Shown: positions 9,309 to 17,827 of the stretch, one piece after another
Layout: the number at the start of each line of letters is the position of its first letter
Numbering within the stretch: position 1 is the first letter of the stretch
Origin: Aquabacterium sp.
GTDB taxonomy: Bacteria > Pseudomonadota > Gammaproteobacteria > Burkholderiales > Burkholderiaceae_C
Assembly: GCF_016195855.1 (NCBI RefSeq)
Contig: NZ_JACPYU010000001.1
Coordinates: 1-49,826 of the forward strand
Direction: 5' to 3'
DNA: 49,826 bases
The notes under the pieces: generated by a model
What the model saw: the letters and a program-made list of their open reading frames with translations, nothing else
Database searches by the model: none
What the model was told of the DNA's origin: nothing
Translations under genes and position numbers: made by a program

Positions 9309-9770
9309 TCAGCTCATCACCCGCCGCTTGAGCCAGCGCAGCAGGGTGCCGAGCACGGGCAGCTTTTCGTACAGCTCCTCGGCCGCGTCCCAATAGTCGC
9401 GGTGCTCGATCACCAGGCCCTGGGCGTCGAACTGCAGGCGCGTGGCGCCGTGGATGGTCTGCCAGTTCGGCTGGCCCTTGAAGCGGAAGCGGAAATCCCA
9501 GGTGAGGAAGGCCTGCTGCCCTTGCGCCATGCGCTCCTTGACCACGAAATGCGGCAAGTCCAGCGTCTGGAACATGTGCTGGAAGATGGCATCGATGGCC
9601 AGCAGGCCCTGCACCTCGTTGAACGGGTCCTTGAAACGGGCTTCGCGGGCGTAGAGGCGGGCCAGCTCGGACAGGTCTTCTTCCTTGAGGTTCTCGAAAA
9701 ACGCCACGATGAGCGGCATGGCCTGGTGGGCCACGTCGGTGCGGCTGGAAGGCATGGGGGTGACGCTCAT
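9309..9770 (-). CDS. SnoaL/NTF2-like protein, last gene of the CFA operon
   Basis: A 153-residue cytoplasmic protein with the small cone-shaped SnoaL/NTF2 fold, judged from the pattern FFENLKEEDLSELARLYAR, DPFNEVQG and the C-terminal HRDYWDAAEELYEKLP. Members bind small hydrophobic ligands or act as isomerases or hydrolases; the substrate here is not evident. ATG 9770 is chosen because AAGGAG sits seven bases upstream. It follows the SDR gene by 16 bp on the same strand. SnoaL-like proteins recur beside CFA synthase, DUF1365 and DUF3833 genes in proteobacteria, so a role in membrane-lipid modification is inferred from context. Confidence 0.87.
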   Translation of the reverse strand: MSVTPMPSSRTDVAHQAMPLIVAFFENLKEEDLSELARLYAREARFKDPFNEVQGLLAIDAIFQHMFQTLDLPHFVVKERMAQGQQAFLTWDFRFRFKGQPNWQTIHGATRLQFDAQGLVIEHRDYWDAAEELYEKLPVLGTLLRWLKRRVMS

Positions 9771-9786
9771 GGGGTGCTCCTTCAAC

Positions 9787-10566
9787 TCATTGGCCGGTGA
9801 CCCGGCGCACGGCAGGGAAGTACAGGGCATGCGGCAGGTGGCGCAGCAGCTTGAGCCACAGGGTGAAGCGCCGCGGGAAATGGATCTCGAACGCGCCCGC
9901 CTCCCAGCCCGAGATCATCTCGTGAGCGGCCTGCTCGGGCGTCAGCAAGGCCGGCATGCTGAAGTCATTGTGCGCCGTCATGGGCGTAGCCACAAAGCCC
10001 GGGTTGATGACCGACACGCCGATGCCTTGCGGGCTCAGGTCCAGGTAGAGCGTCTCGGCCAGGCTGTTGAGCGCCGCTTTGGTGGGCCCGTAGGCCAGCG
10101 CCTTGGGCAAGCCCCGGAAACCCGCCACGCTGGCCACCAGGCTGAGGTGCCCGCCGCCTTGCTGCAGCAGGGTCGGCAGCACCGCGTCCAGCACGTAGAG
10201 CGCCCCGTCGTAGTTGATGTGCTGGTGGCGCATGGCCTCGGTCAGATCGAAGTCCTGCGCGCGCATGGGCTTGTAGTGCCCGGCGCAGTACACCACCATG
10301 TCGAGCCGGCCTTGGCGTGCCAGCGCCAGCACGCGCTCGCCGGCCAGCTTGACCGATGCGGCGTCCACCACATCCAGCACCACGGCTTCGCTGCCCGGGT
10401 GTTGCACCACGAAGGCCCGCAGGGCCGCCTCGTTGCGCGCCGAGACGATGACCTGGGCACCCAGGGCATGCAGCCGCGAGGCCGTCGCGCGGCCGATGCC
10501 GGTGGACGCACCGATCAGCCAGACCGTGCGGCCGGCCCAGTGGGTGATGGGGGGGTTGAGGGACAT
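9787..10566 (-). CDS. Short-chain dehydrogenase/reductase (SDR)
   Basis: A 259-residue NAD(P)-dependent oxidoreductase of the classical SDR family. The cofactor motif GASTGIGRATA is at about residues 19-29. The catalytic serine lies in LVASVAGFRG, and the Tyr-Lys pair in AYGPTKAALNS. The usual NNAG is replaced by YCAG. The C-terminus (FTLWLKLLRHLPHALYFP) is hydrophobic and may touch the membrane. It sits in the CFA operon between DUF3833 and SnoaL-like genes, so a lipid-derived substrate is likely but not shown. Confidence 0.92.
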   Translation of the reverse strand: MSLNPPITHWAGRTVWLIGASTGIGRATASRLHALGAQVIVSARNEAALRAFVVQHPGSEAVVLDVVDAASVKLAGERVLALARQGRLDMVVYCAGHYKPMRAQDFDLTEAMRHQHINYDGALYVLDAVLPTLLQQGGGHLSLVASVAGFRGLPKALAYGPTKAALNSLAETLYLDLSPQGIGVSVINPGFVATPMTAHNDFSMPALLTPEQAAHEMISGWEAGAFEIHFPRRFTLWLKLLRHLPHALYFPAVRRVTGQ

Positions 10567-10587
10567 GGGGTAGGCTCGGCTAGGGTG

Positions 10588-11133
10588 TCAGGGCTTGCTG
10601 AAACTCAGGGTGACCTCACCCAGGGTGAAGCCGAACTTGCTCATCACGGCCTTGTTGAGCATGGTGCGGTTGTCCATGAGGTACATCCAGTCGTTGAACT
10701 GCACCTCGTAGGTCTTGCCGTCCACGGGCAGGCTGAGCGTGTAGTGCCAGTTCAGGGCGTTGCCGGCGACTTCGCCCAGGGCTTCGCCCACCACGTCGTC
10801 GGCCTGGCCGCGCCAGCGCCCCTGGCCCAGGTCGGTGAGGCGCCACACGCGACGCTGCTTGCTGCCATCGCTGTAGGTGAAGTCTTCTTCGAGCACACCG
10901 TTCTGGCCCTGCCAGCGGCCCACCATCTGCACGGTGAAGCGCTTGACCACGCGCCCGGACCGATCCGTGAAGATGCCGTGTGCGGTCAGCGGGCCATTGA
11001 AGTACTCACGCAGGTTCAGCGTGGGTTGCTCGCGGGCGTAGTCCGCGGGCATGGGTGCGCCGGCACAGCCGGCCAGCGTGATCGCCAGCAAGGCCGTGGC
11101 GGCAGCAGCAAGGTGGAAGCGTCGTTGCGCCAT
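10588..11133 (-). CDS. DUF3833 family lipoprotein
   Basis: A 181-residue protein with an N-terminal lipoprotein signal: basic start MAQRRFHL, hydrophobic stretch, then lipobox LAGC at about residue 22, so it is probably anchored in the outer or inner membrane facing the periplasm. The remainder fits DUF3833 (LREYFNGPLTAHGIF, DDVVGEALGEVAGNALNW, DWMYLMDNRTMLNKAVMSKF), a beta-rich domain without assigned activity. ATG 11133 is 13 bp after the MFS stop. DUF3833 genes typically accompany cyclopropane synthase and DUF1365 genes, as here. Confidence 0.9.
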   Translation of the reverse strand: MAQRRFHLAAAATALLAITLAGCAGAPMPADYAREQPTLNLREYFNGPLTAHGIFTDRSGRVVKRFTVQMVGRWQGQNGVLEEDFTYSDGSKQRRVWRLTDLGQGRWRGQADDVVGEALGEVAGNALNWHYTLSLPVDGKTYEVQFNDWMYLMDNRTMLNKAVMSKFGFTLGEVTLSFSKP

Positions 11134-11146
11134 GATCAGTTCGTCC

Positions 11147-12409
11147 TCATGCGGCCAGGTTGCGCCAGCGCCAGCACCAGGCCAGCGACAGCAGTTTGAA
11201 CAGACAGGGCAAGGCGCCATAGACCAGCGTGAGCGACAGCAAGGCCTGCGCATCACGCGCGCCGGGTGCATAGCCCAGCCAGTGCAAGGCCGGTAAGGCC
11301 AGGCCGGCGGCCAGGGCCAGGTTGAGTTTGGTAGCCCATTGCCACCAGCCCGCATACATGCCTTCAGCCTGGTCCGCATGCCCGGCCCGCTGCACCACGC
11401 CGGTCAACAAGGTACCGGGGGCGGTGAGGTCGGCCCCCAGGGCCCAGCCGCTGCACACGCAGATCAGCAGGTAGGCCGGCGCATCGCCCGCACCCAGCAT
11501 CAGCACGCCGGCAAAGCTCAGCACGCTCAAGGCCATGCCCAGTGACCAGGCCCGCATGGGGCCCAGGCGGGTAATGAGGCGAACCCAGAAAGGCACGCTC
11601 AAGGCGGCCATCAGGAAGTAAACGCCCAGGAAGGCGGCAGTCCATGTGTGGGCCTGCAGGCGATCCTGGATGAAGAACAGCACCAGCGTGGCCGGGATGG
11701 CACTGGCCACGCCGTTGAGCAGGAACAGGCTCAACAGCTTGCGGAAGGCCGGGCCCTGCCAGGGCAAGCCCAGCTCGCGCAGGCTCAGGCGCGCCGGTGG
11801 TGCCAACTCCGCGTCAACGGCGGTGGGCCGTGGCCCTTGCACCAGGCTGCCCACGCCGATCAACAAAGTCAAGAGCAAGACCAGGGCCGTCCACCCCAGC
11901 CCGGCTTGAACGGCCAGCACATTGGCCAGCACCACGCCCAGCAGGCCGAAGCCTTCACGCCAGGCCACCAGGCGCGCGCGTTGGGCCACGTTGCCGCCCA
12001 GCCGGCTACCCCAGGCCAGGTAGAGCACACTGCCCAGGCTGTAGGCCGCAAAGGTCAATACCATGGTGGCAGCACACCACCACAACAAGGCACCCTGCCC
12101 GCTGGTCTGCGGGAAGAACAGGGCAGCAAAACCCAGCGACAACACAACCGCCATCGCCCACATGGCCACGGCCGCGTGCCTGGGCTGGTGCAACAGGCGA
12201 TCAGCCCAGCGCCCGATCAAAGGGTCAACCAGGGCATCGGCCAGCCTGGCCCCAAGCAGCACGGCGCCCAGCAGGCCCAAGGGCACGCCCAGGGTCTGGC
12301 CATAGTGCGCTGGCAACACCACGTACAAGGGCATGGCCACGAAGGCCAGTGGCAAACCCAGCAAGCCATAGCGCGCACACGCAGCGTGGGGCAGGACGGC
12401 TTGGCTCAT
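11147..12409 (-). CDS. MFS/GPH-type transporter
   Basis: A 420-residue integral membrane protein with about twelve hydrophobic helices. The loop ADALVDPLIGRWADR, with its conserved Asp and Arg, fits the glycoside-pentoside-hexuronide (MelB-like) branch of the major facilitator superfamily. Sugar transport is not implied by the neighbours, which concern lipids, so the substrate is unknown. It starts 23 bp after the CFA synthase stop and is followed after 13 bp by the DUF3833 gene, all one transcription unit. Confidence 0.88.
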   Translation of the reverse strand: MSQAVLPHAACARYGLLGLPLAFVAMPLYVVLPAHYGQTLGVPLGLLGAVLLGARLADALVDPLIGRWADRLLHQPRHAAVAMWAMAVVLSLGFAALFFPQTSGQGALLWWCAATMVLTFAAYSLGSVLYLAWGSRLGGNVAQRARLVAWREGFGLLGVVLANVLAVQAGLGWTALVLLLTLLIGVGSLVQGPRPTAVDAELAPPARLSLRELGLPWQGPAFRKLLSLFLLNGVASAIPATLVLFFIQDRLQAHTWTAAFLGVYFLMAALSVPFWVRLITRLGPMRAWSLGMALSVLSFAGVLMLGAGDAPAYLLICVCSGWALGADLTAPGTLLTGVVQRAGHADQAEGMYAGWWQWATKLNLALAAGLALPALHWLGYAPGARDAQALLSLTLVYGALPCLFKLLSLAWCWRWRNLAA

Positions 12410-12432
12410 GGTGGTGCAGGCTCGCAGAAGGC

Positions 12433-13692
12433 TCAGCCCGGCTTGCGCAAGGTGTACTGAACCACGTTGGTGTTGCCCATGTCGAAGGCGGCTTCGCAGT
12501 AGGCCAGGTAGAACTCCCAGATGCGCTGAAAGCGCTCATCAAAGCCCAGGCCTTGCACCTGCTGGATGTGGCGGTGGAAATCGGCACGCCAGCGGCGCAG
12601 GGTCTCGGCGTAATCAGGCCCGAAGGCCATGGCCTTGACGACTTCCAGGCCGGCACGCTGCGCTTCTTCACGGAAGGCCTTGTCGCTGGGCAGCAGGCCA
12701 CCGGGGAAGATGTACTGCTGGATGAAGTCGGTGGACTTCACATAGCGCTCGAACAGATCATCGTGGATGGTGATGGTCTGCAGGCAGGCCTTGCCACCCG
12801 GCTTGAGGCAGCGCCTGAGGGTCTCGAAGTAGCCTGCCCAGTACTCGCGGCCCACAGCCTCGAACATCTCGATGGACACGATGGCATCAAAGGGTGCCTC
12901 GCGGATGTCGCGGTAATCCTGCAGGCGCAGATCGGCCTGGCCCGACAGGCCCGCCTTGGCCATGCGCTCCGTGGCCCACGCCAGTTGCTCGGTGGACAAG
13001 GTCACGCCCGTGACGTGCGCGCCGTGCTCGGCAGCGGCGATCTCGGCCAGGCCGCCCCAGCCGCAGCCGATCTCCAGCACACGCTGGCCCGGTGCCTCCG
13101 CGGTCACGCCGGCTTCGTTCAGCGCACGCTTGACCTTGGCCCGTTGCGCCTCCACCATGGGCTTGCTGTGGTCGCCTTCAAACCAGGCGCTGGAGTAGCT
13201 CATGGTTGAGTCCAGCCAGAGCCGGTAGAAGGCATTGCCCAGGTCATAGTGGGCCTGGATGTTCTTGCGGCTGTTGGCCTTGGAGTTGTGGTTGAGCAGG
13301 TGGCGAACACGGTAGAGCAAGCGCCCCCACCAATTGCCATAGATCGCATCGTCGATCTGCTGGCGGTTGGCAATGAAGAGCTTGAGCAAGGCCGTCAGGT
13401 CCGAGGTGGACCAGTCGCCGTTGATGTAGCCCTCGGAAAAGCCGATGTCCCCCGACTTCATCGCCGCCGCGCACACACGCCAGTTGTGCAGGTGCAGCGT
13501 GGCACGGGGCGCGTGGCCACCCGCATCGGGCGCCTGGCCAAAGCGCGCGGTGCTGCCGTCGGGGTATTGCACATCCAGCGAGCCGATCTGCAGCCGCTGC
13601 AACAGGCGCAAGGCCAGGCGGGCGGCCGCCGGTGCCTGCTGGGGCAGGTGCAAGCCAGTGGAAGATGATGATGAGATCGTCATGCGGTTCAT
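12433..13692 (-). CDS. cfa: Cyclopropane-fatty-acyl-phospholipid synthase family protein
   Basis: A 419-residue SAM-dependent enzyme that should methylenate double bonds of phospholipid acyl chains, or perform a related carbon transfer, on the cytoplasmic membrane face. An N-terminal lipid-binding domain (GDIGFSEGYINGDW) leads to the methyltransferase domain with the SAM motif VLEIGCGWGGLAE. Conserved HYDLGNAFYRLWLDSTMSYS and the cysteine in FYLAYCEAAFDMG are present. Length is near the E. coli enzyme. Its start overlaps the DUF1365 stop as ATGA. In this operon type the enzyme can make products other than cyclopropanes, such as furan or methylated fatty acids, so the exact reaction is open. 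Confidence 0.93.
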   Translation of the reverse strand: MNRMTISSSSSTGLHLPQQAPAAARLALRLLQRLQIGSLDVQYPDGSTARFGQAPDAGGHAPRATLHLHNWRVCAAAMKSGDIGFSEGYINGDWSTSDLTALLKLFIANRQQIDDAIYGNWWGRLLYRVRHLLNHNSKANSRKNIQAHYDLGNAFYRLWLDSTMSYSSAWFEGDHSKPMVEAQRAKVKRALNEAGVTAEAPGQRVLEIGCGWGGLAEIAAAEHGAHVTGVTLSTEQLAWATERMAKAGLSGQADLRLQDYRDIREAPFDAIVSIEMFEAVGREYWAGYFETLRRCLKPGGKACLQTITIHDDLFERYVKSTDFIQQYIFPGGLLPSDKAFREEAQRAGLEVVKAMAFGPDYAETLRRWRADFHRHIQQVQGLGFDERFQRIWEFYLAYCEAAFDMGNTNVVQYTLRKPG

Positions 13693-14471
13693 GGTGTACT
13701 ACGGGCACGGGGGCCGGTGGCGAATTGATCGGGCGGCTCGGGCTTGCTGAAAAACGGCACGCGCTTGAGCCACAACTGAAGCGCCTGCCAGTGGATGCGG
13801 GCCACCACGCCAAAGGTCATGAGTGGCCAGCCCCAGAAGGCCCGGCGCGCGCTGGTCGCGTCCAATGCTTGCAATACGCCGCTGAGGGCGGTCTGGATCA
13901 AGGGGCCGCCTTCATCGTCATGGTCCACGCGCGCAATCAGGCGCTGCGCAGTGCGCATGAAGCGAAAGCGGTAGCGCCCTTGTGTCTCGCAGAACGGCGA
14001 GACGTGAAAGACCTTGTCGGATTCGATCTCGCGCCCCCAACCCAGTTGCGCGCCGCCGAGCAGGTAGCAATGGCGCTCTCCAAAGGTGTTGTTGACCTCG
14101 ACCACGATGGCATGCAGGCCGCCATCGGGCCGGTGCACGTACCAGAAGCTCACGGGCTTGAAGGCATAACCCATCACGCGCGGGTAGGTCTGGAGCCAGA
14201 CTTCGCCATCCGGCAGATCGGCTTGCCACAGGCCCTGGCTGCGCAGCAGGCCGTCAAGCCAGGCCAGCGCATCCTGGCCACCGGCGCCATGGTCGGCGTC
14301 GTGAAAGCTCAGCCAGCCACGCCGGTTGCGCCGCACGATGGCCTGCGGCTCACGGGCCAGGGCGCGCATGGGCAACAGCCAGAAGTAGGTGCCGTAGCGA
14401 AAGGCATGACGGGCGGGCTTGAGGCGCGTGTGGCGCACCTCGCCAAAGCCGATCAGGGCGCGTGCGCTCAT
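13689..14471 (-). CDS. DUF1365 domain protein
   Basis: A 260-residue protein of the DUF1365 family, recognised from GEVRHTRLKPARHAFRYGTY at the N-terminus, the block YPRVMGYAFKPVSFWYVH and the downstream VFHVSPFCETQGRYRFRF. The fold is not assigned an activity, but it is nearly always encoded between an FAD oxidoreductase and a CFA-like synthase, as here. It overlaps both neighbours by four bases (ATGA), which implies tight translational coupling. A function in modifying unsaturated membrane lipids is inferred from that association only. Confidence 0.92.
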   Translation of the reverse strand: MSARALIGFGEVRHTRLKPARHAFRYGTYFWLLPMRALAREPQAIVRRNRRGWLSFHDADHGAGGQDALAWLDGLLRSQGLWQADLPDGEVWLQTYPRVMGYAFKPVSFWYVHRPDGGLHAIVVEVNNTFGERHCYLLGGAQLGWGREIESDKVFHVSPFCETQGRYRFRFMRTAQRLIARVDHDDEGGPLIQTALSGVLQALDATSARRAFWGWPLMTFGVVARIHWQALQLWLKRVPFFSKPEPPDQFATGPRARSTP

Positions 14472-15877
14472 GCCGCCATCTCCTCACCGGGCTGGCCATG
14501 CAGGCGCAGGTAGTCGGCGGCGAGGTCGCTGGCATCCACAGGCAGCAAAATCCCCTCACGCGCGAGCAGGCCAGAGGCCACGGCCAGGCCGGACTTGAGC
14601 CCGTCCTCATGGAAGCCATAACCGGCCCAGGCGCCTGCAAACCAGATATGGCGGCGGCCCTGGATGGTGTGCAGTTGCCGTTGGGCCTCGATGGCCTCCT
14701 GGTCGAAGATGGGGTGGGCGTAGTCGAACTCGGCCAGCACCGTCTCGGCCGCCGGTTCACGCAAGGGGTTGAGTGACACCACCACCGCCTGCTTCCAGGG
14801 CACGGGCTGCAGCTGGTTGATCAGGTAGTGCAGGCACACGGCGCGGTCTTCCTGATCGGGTCTGGCGGCACGTTCGTAGTTCCAGGCCGCCCAGGCCAGT
14901 TGCTGCGCGGGCAGCATGGCCACGTCGGTGTGCAGCACGGCGCGGTTGCGGTGGTAGTGGATGGCCCCCAGCACGCCGCGCTCCGCCGCGGTGGCACCTG
15001 AACCCAGCAGGCCCAGGGCCTGGTCGGAATGCGTGGCCAGCACGACCTCGTCAAACCGCTCGGCGCCGACCGCGCTGTGCACCATCACCCCGGCGCTGCC
15101 TTCATCACCCAAGGGGATCAGGCTGTGCACCGGCGTGTTGAGCCGCGCATCCGGCAAGGCGGCCATCAGGCGGCGCACATACTCGCGTGACCCACCGGCC
15201 ACGGTGTACCACTGAGGCCGGTTGGCCACTTGCAGCAGGCCATGGTTGTGGCAAAAGCGGATCAGTGTGGCCATGGGGAAACGCATCATCTGCTGCACAG
15301 GGCAGGACCAGATACACGCCACCATGGGCAGCAGGTAGCCTTCGCGGAAAGCGGCGCTGAAGCCTTCGCGTTGCAGGAAGTCGCCGATGGGCTCGCGCAG
15401 CTGGGCTTCGGAGCCCTTGAGGGCCAGGCGCGTCGTCAGGCGATTGAAGCGCACCAGGTCGGCCAGCATGCGCCAGAAGGCACGCGACAGCAGGTTGCGG
15501 CGCTGGGCAAACACACTGTTGAGGCTGGAGCCACACCACTGCAAGCCTGGTTGCAAGCCCGACAGGCCTTGCGCATCAGCCGGCACCTGCACCGAGAACG
15601 ACATCTCCGACTTGGCCGTGGGCACGTCCAGCTCGGCAAACAGGCGGATGAGGTGCGGGTAGGTGCGCTCGTTGAACACCAGAAAGCCTGTGTCCACCCC
15701 ATGGGTGACGGGCTTGCCGTGTGCGTCGGGCAGGGTCACGTCCACCGTGTTGGCATGACCGCCGAAATGCCCACCGGCCTCGAACAGGGTCACATGGCGC
15801 TCACCGGGCGAGGTGGCCAGCCGATAGGCGGCCCCCAGGCCGGCAATACCCGCTCCGATCACGGCAATGCGTTTCAT
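14468..15877 (-). CDS. FAD-dependent amine-oxidase-like oxidoreductase, first gene of the CFA operon
   Basis: A 469-residue flavoprotein. The N-terminal dinucleotide fold is clear (IAVIGAGIAGLGAAYRL, residues 3-19), followed by the GG-type stretch TLFEAGGHFGGHANT. The family includes amine oxidases and phytoene-desaturase-like enzymes, but this branch occurs with DUF1365 and CFA synthase and probably oxidises a lipid. No signal peptide is present. It is the first gene of the seven-gene unit running down to 9309, and its stop overlaps the DUF1365 start as ATGA. The leader contains a GC hairpin at 15914-15933. Confidence 0.93.
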   Translation of the reverse strand: MKRIAVIGAGIAGLGAAYRLATSPGERHVTLFEAGGHFGGHANTVDVTLPDAHGKPVTHGVDTGFLVFNERTYPHLIRLFAELDVPTAKSEMSFSVQVPADAQGLSGLQPGLQWCGSSLNSVFAQRRNLLSRAFWRMLADLVRFNRLTTRLALKGSEAQLREPIGDFLQREGFSAAFREGYLLPMVACIWSCPVQQMMRFPMATLIRFCHNHGLLQVANRPQWYTVAGGSREYVRRLMAALPDARLNTPVHSLIPLGDEGSAGVMVHSAVGAERFDEVVLATHSDQALGLLGSGATAAERGVLGAIHYHRNRAVLHTDVAMLPAQQLAWAAWNYERAARPDQEDRAVCLHYLINQLQPVPWKQAVVVSLNPLREPAAETVLAEFDYAHPIFDQEAIEAQRQLHTIQGRRHIWFAGAWAGYGFHEDGLKSGLAVASGLLAREGILLPVDASDLAADYLRLHGQPGEEMAA

Positions 15878-15985
15878 GCGCGACTCCTGTCGTGGGCAGA
15901 CCGGTGTTCACGCCCCGGGCCGCCAAGCCCGGGCAAAGTCAGTGTGAAACGCCGATCAAGTGCCGGTCAAATCAAAAAATACCGA

Positions 15986-15999
15986 ACAGTTCATACTGT
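15986..15999. promoter_or_regulatory. Inverted repeat upstream of the CFA operon
   Basis: ACAGT, four bases, ACTGT form a 5-bp inverted repeat 108 bp upstream of the FAD oxidoreductase start, next to an AT-rich run that could hold a promoter. A separate perfect 7-bp hairpin (CCCGGGC and GCCCGGG, 15914-15933) lies in the leader. A TGATCC/CGTA-type ECF promoter, known for some CFA operons, was not found. The binding factor is unknown. Confidence 0.35.
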
Positions 16000-16009
16000 A
16001 ACTCATCAG

Positions 16010-16654
16010 TCACTTTTTTGCAGCAAGCTGCTTTTCGATGTCCTCAATGAGATCGCGGTCATCTGGCGAGGTCATGCTGCTGTAGGCCTGGACGGCCTGC
16101 CCGTCACGCCCGATCAGGTACTTGTAGAAGTTCCACTTCGGGCGGGTGCCGGTGGCCTTGCGCAACTCGGCGTGGAGCGGGTTGGCCTCGTCACCGACCA
16201 CATGGCTCTTGGCGAACATGGGGAACTTCACGCCGTAGGTGTTGGCGCAGAACTCGGCGATCTCCTTGGCGGTGCCGGGTTCCTGGCTGCCAAAGTCGTT
16301 GGAGGGGAAGCCCAGCACGACCAGGCCCTTATCCTTGTATTTGGCGTACAGCGCTTCCAGGCCTTTGTACTGCTTGGTGAAGCCGCAGTAGCTGGCGGTG
16401 TTGACCACCAGCAGCACCTGGCCACTGTACTGGCACAGGGACTGGGGTTTTTCGTCCTGCAGACGGGGGAATGTCTTGTTGAGCAAGGCGGGGCAGGCGG
16501 CCGGGGCGGGTGCTGGCGATGACGCGCCTGCGGGCGCCGTTGGCGGCACTTGTACCGGCTGCACGGTCGGCGCACACTGGGCACCCCAGGACAGGCCACC
16601 TAGCAGCAAGGCCAGTGACGAACGACGAAAGGACATCAGCAAATCGGGGCCCAT
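16010..16654 (-). CDS. Secreted glutathione peroxidase family protein
   Basis: A 214-residue thiol peroxidase with an N-terminal signal peptide (hydrophobic segment SSLALLLGGLSWGAQCA) and a proline/alanine-rich linker before the catalytic domain. It should reduce peroxides in the periplasm. The active-site cysteine is in NTASYCGFTKQYKGLEALY, the glutamine in FPSNDFGSQEPG, and the tryptophan in KWNFYKYLI. It uses cysteine, not selenocysteine. ATG 16654 is chosen because AGGAGG lies six bases upstream. It is encoded just upstream of the CFA operon on the same strand, 132 bp away, so read-through is possible. Confidence 0.92.
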   Translation of the reverse strand: MGPDLLMSFRRSSLALLLGGLSWGAQCAPTVQPVQVPPTAPAGASSPAPAPAACPALLNKTFPRLQDEKPQSLCQYSGQVLLVVNTASYCGFTKQYKGLEALYAKYKDKGLVVLGFPSNDFGSQEPGTAKEIAEFCANTYGVKFPMFAKSHVVGDEANPLHAELRKATGTRPKWNFYKYLIGRDGQAVQAYSSMTSPDDRDLIEDIEKQLAAKK

Positions 16655-16886
16655 GAGACTCCTCCTGAAATGGATCGATGTGCGCAGTGTGCACTGAGCC
16701 CTATACGCCCGTGGCGACAAAGCCGATGCATGGCGCGCACAAAAACATGGCTTGTCACGGGTTTGCCTGCATCCATTCGCTCAAACGTCACGAAAGTGCA
16801 TTAGCCTGTCGCCGACCTGTCGCGTGGCATCCCCCTTGCTGGGGCACGTTGTCCAAGGTGCGCGGTTCATTGATCTGGAGAACGCC

Positions 16887-17768
16887 ATGCTTTACCCCGA
16901 ACTGTTCAAGCAACTCGAAGCCGTCCGTTGGAACATGGACACCGACATCCCCTGGAGCAGCTTCGATGCCGGCAAACTCAGTGATGAGCAGGCTCAGACC
17001 ATCAAGATGAATGCCATCACCGAGTGGGCTGCCCTGCCTGCCACCGAGATGTTCCTGCGTGACAACCGCGACGACAGCGATTTTTCTGCCTTCATGAGCG
17101 TGTGGTTCTTTGAAGAGCAGAAGCACTCGCTGGTGCTGATGGAGTACCTGCGCCGCTTCCGCCCGGATCTGGTCCCCACCGAAGAAGAGTTGCACGAGGT
17201 GCGCTTCGAGTTTGACCCGGCGCCTGCGCTGGAGACGCTGATGCTGCATTTTTGCGGCGAGGTTCGACTGCACCATTGGTACCGCCGCGCGGCCGAGTGG
17301 CACACCGAGCCGGTGATCAAGGCGATTTACGAGACACTCTCGCGTGACGAGGCCCGCCATGGCGGCGCCTACTTGCGCTACATGAAGAAGGCGCTGAACC
17401 GTTTTGGCGATGAGGCCCGTGCAGCGTTCAGCAAGGTGGGCGTGCTGATGGCCAGTGCGCGGCGCACGGCCCAGGCCCTGCACCCGACCAATCTGCACGT
17501 GAGCACCAAGCTGTTCCCGCGTGACACCATCCAGTCGCGCCTGCCGGACCCGGAGTGGCTGGAGACGTGGCTGGACAAGCAAATCCAGTTCGATGCGGTG
17601 TGGGAGGGCAAGGTGGTGGAGCGCATCTTGCACAACCTGAGTTCGCTGATGGACCGCAGTTTTGCCAGCGTGCAGGAGCTCAACCGTTTCCGCAAGGAGA
17701 TGGCGCGGGCGCTGGAAGCCCAGGGCAAGGCGCTTGTGGAAGCGCCCAATGCGACTCAACAGGCCTGA
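16887..17768 (+). CDS. Ferritin-like di-iron protein, acyl-ACP-desaturase type
   Basis: A 293-residue mostly helical soluble protein. Two typical di-iron motifs can be seen: EEQKHSLVLMEYL (ExxH) and RDEARHGGAYLRYM (ExxRH). Together with upstream glutamates these would bind two irons in a four-helix bundle. The family covers acyl-ACP desaturases and related oxygenases; the substrate here is not evident. ATG 16887 is preceded by GGAG seven bases upstream; earlier ATGs in frame lack a ribosome site. It stands alone, divergent from the peroxidase. Closeness to the CFA operon may mean it supplies unsaturated acyl chains, which is only inference. Confidence 0.85.
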   Translation: MLYPELFKQLEAVRWNMDTDIPWSSFDAGKLSDEQAQTIKMNAITEWAALPATEMFLRDNRDDSDFSAFMSVWFFEEQKHSLVLMEYLRRFRPDLVPTEEELHEVRFEFDPAPALETLMLHFCGEVRLHHWYRRAAEWHTEPVIKAIYETLSRDEARHGGAYLRYMKKALNRFGDEARAAFSKVGVLMASARRTAQALHPTNLHVSTKLFPRDTIQSRLPDPEWLETWLDKQIQFDAVWEGKVVERILHNLSSLMDRSFASVQELNRFRKEMARALEAQGKALVEAPNATQQA

Positions 17769-17827
17769 CGCTTTGACGACGGCTTTAGCGGGGCTGGCTG
17801 CGAAGACGTGGTTTTGGGTTTGATCGT

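Noticed and set aside
9046..9396. Plus-strand frame starting at ATG 9136 behind GGAGGG
   Set aside because: It reads through a strong terminator and into the opposite-strand gene, and the product is low-complexity.
15878..16009. ECF11-type (ChrR-controlled) promoter upstream of the CFA operon
   Set aside because: A TGATCC-like box with a correctly spaced CGTA was looked for on the minus strand and not found.
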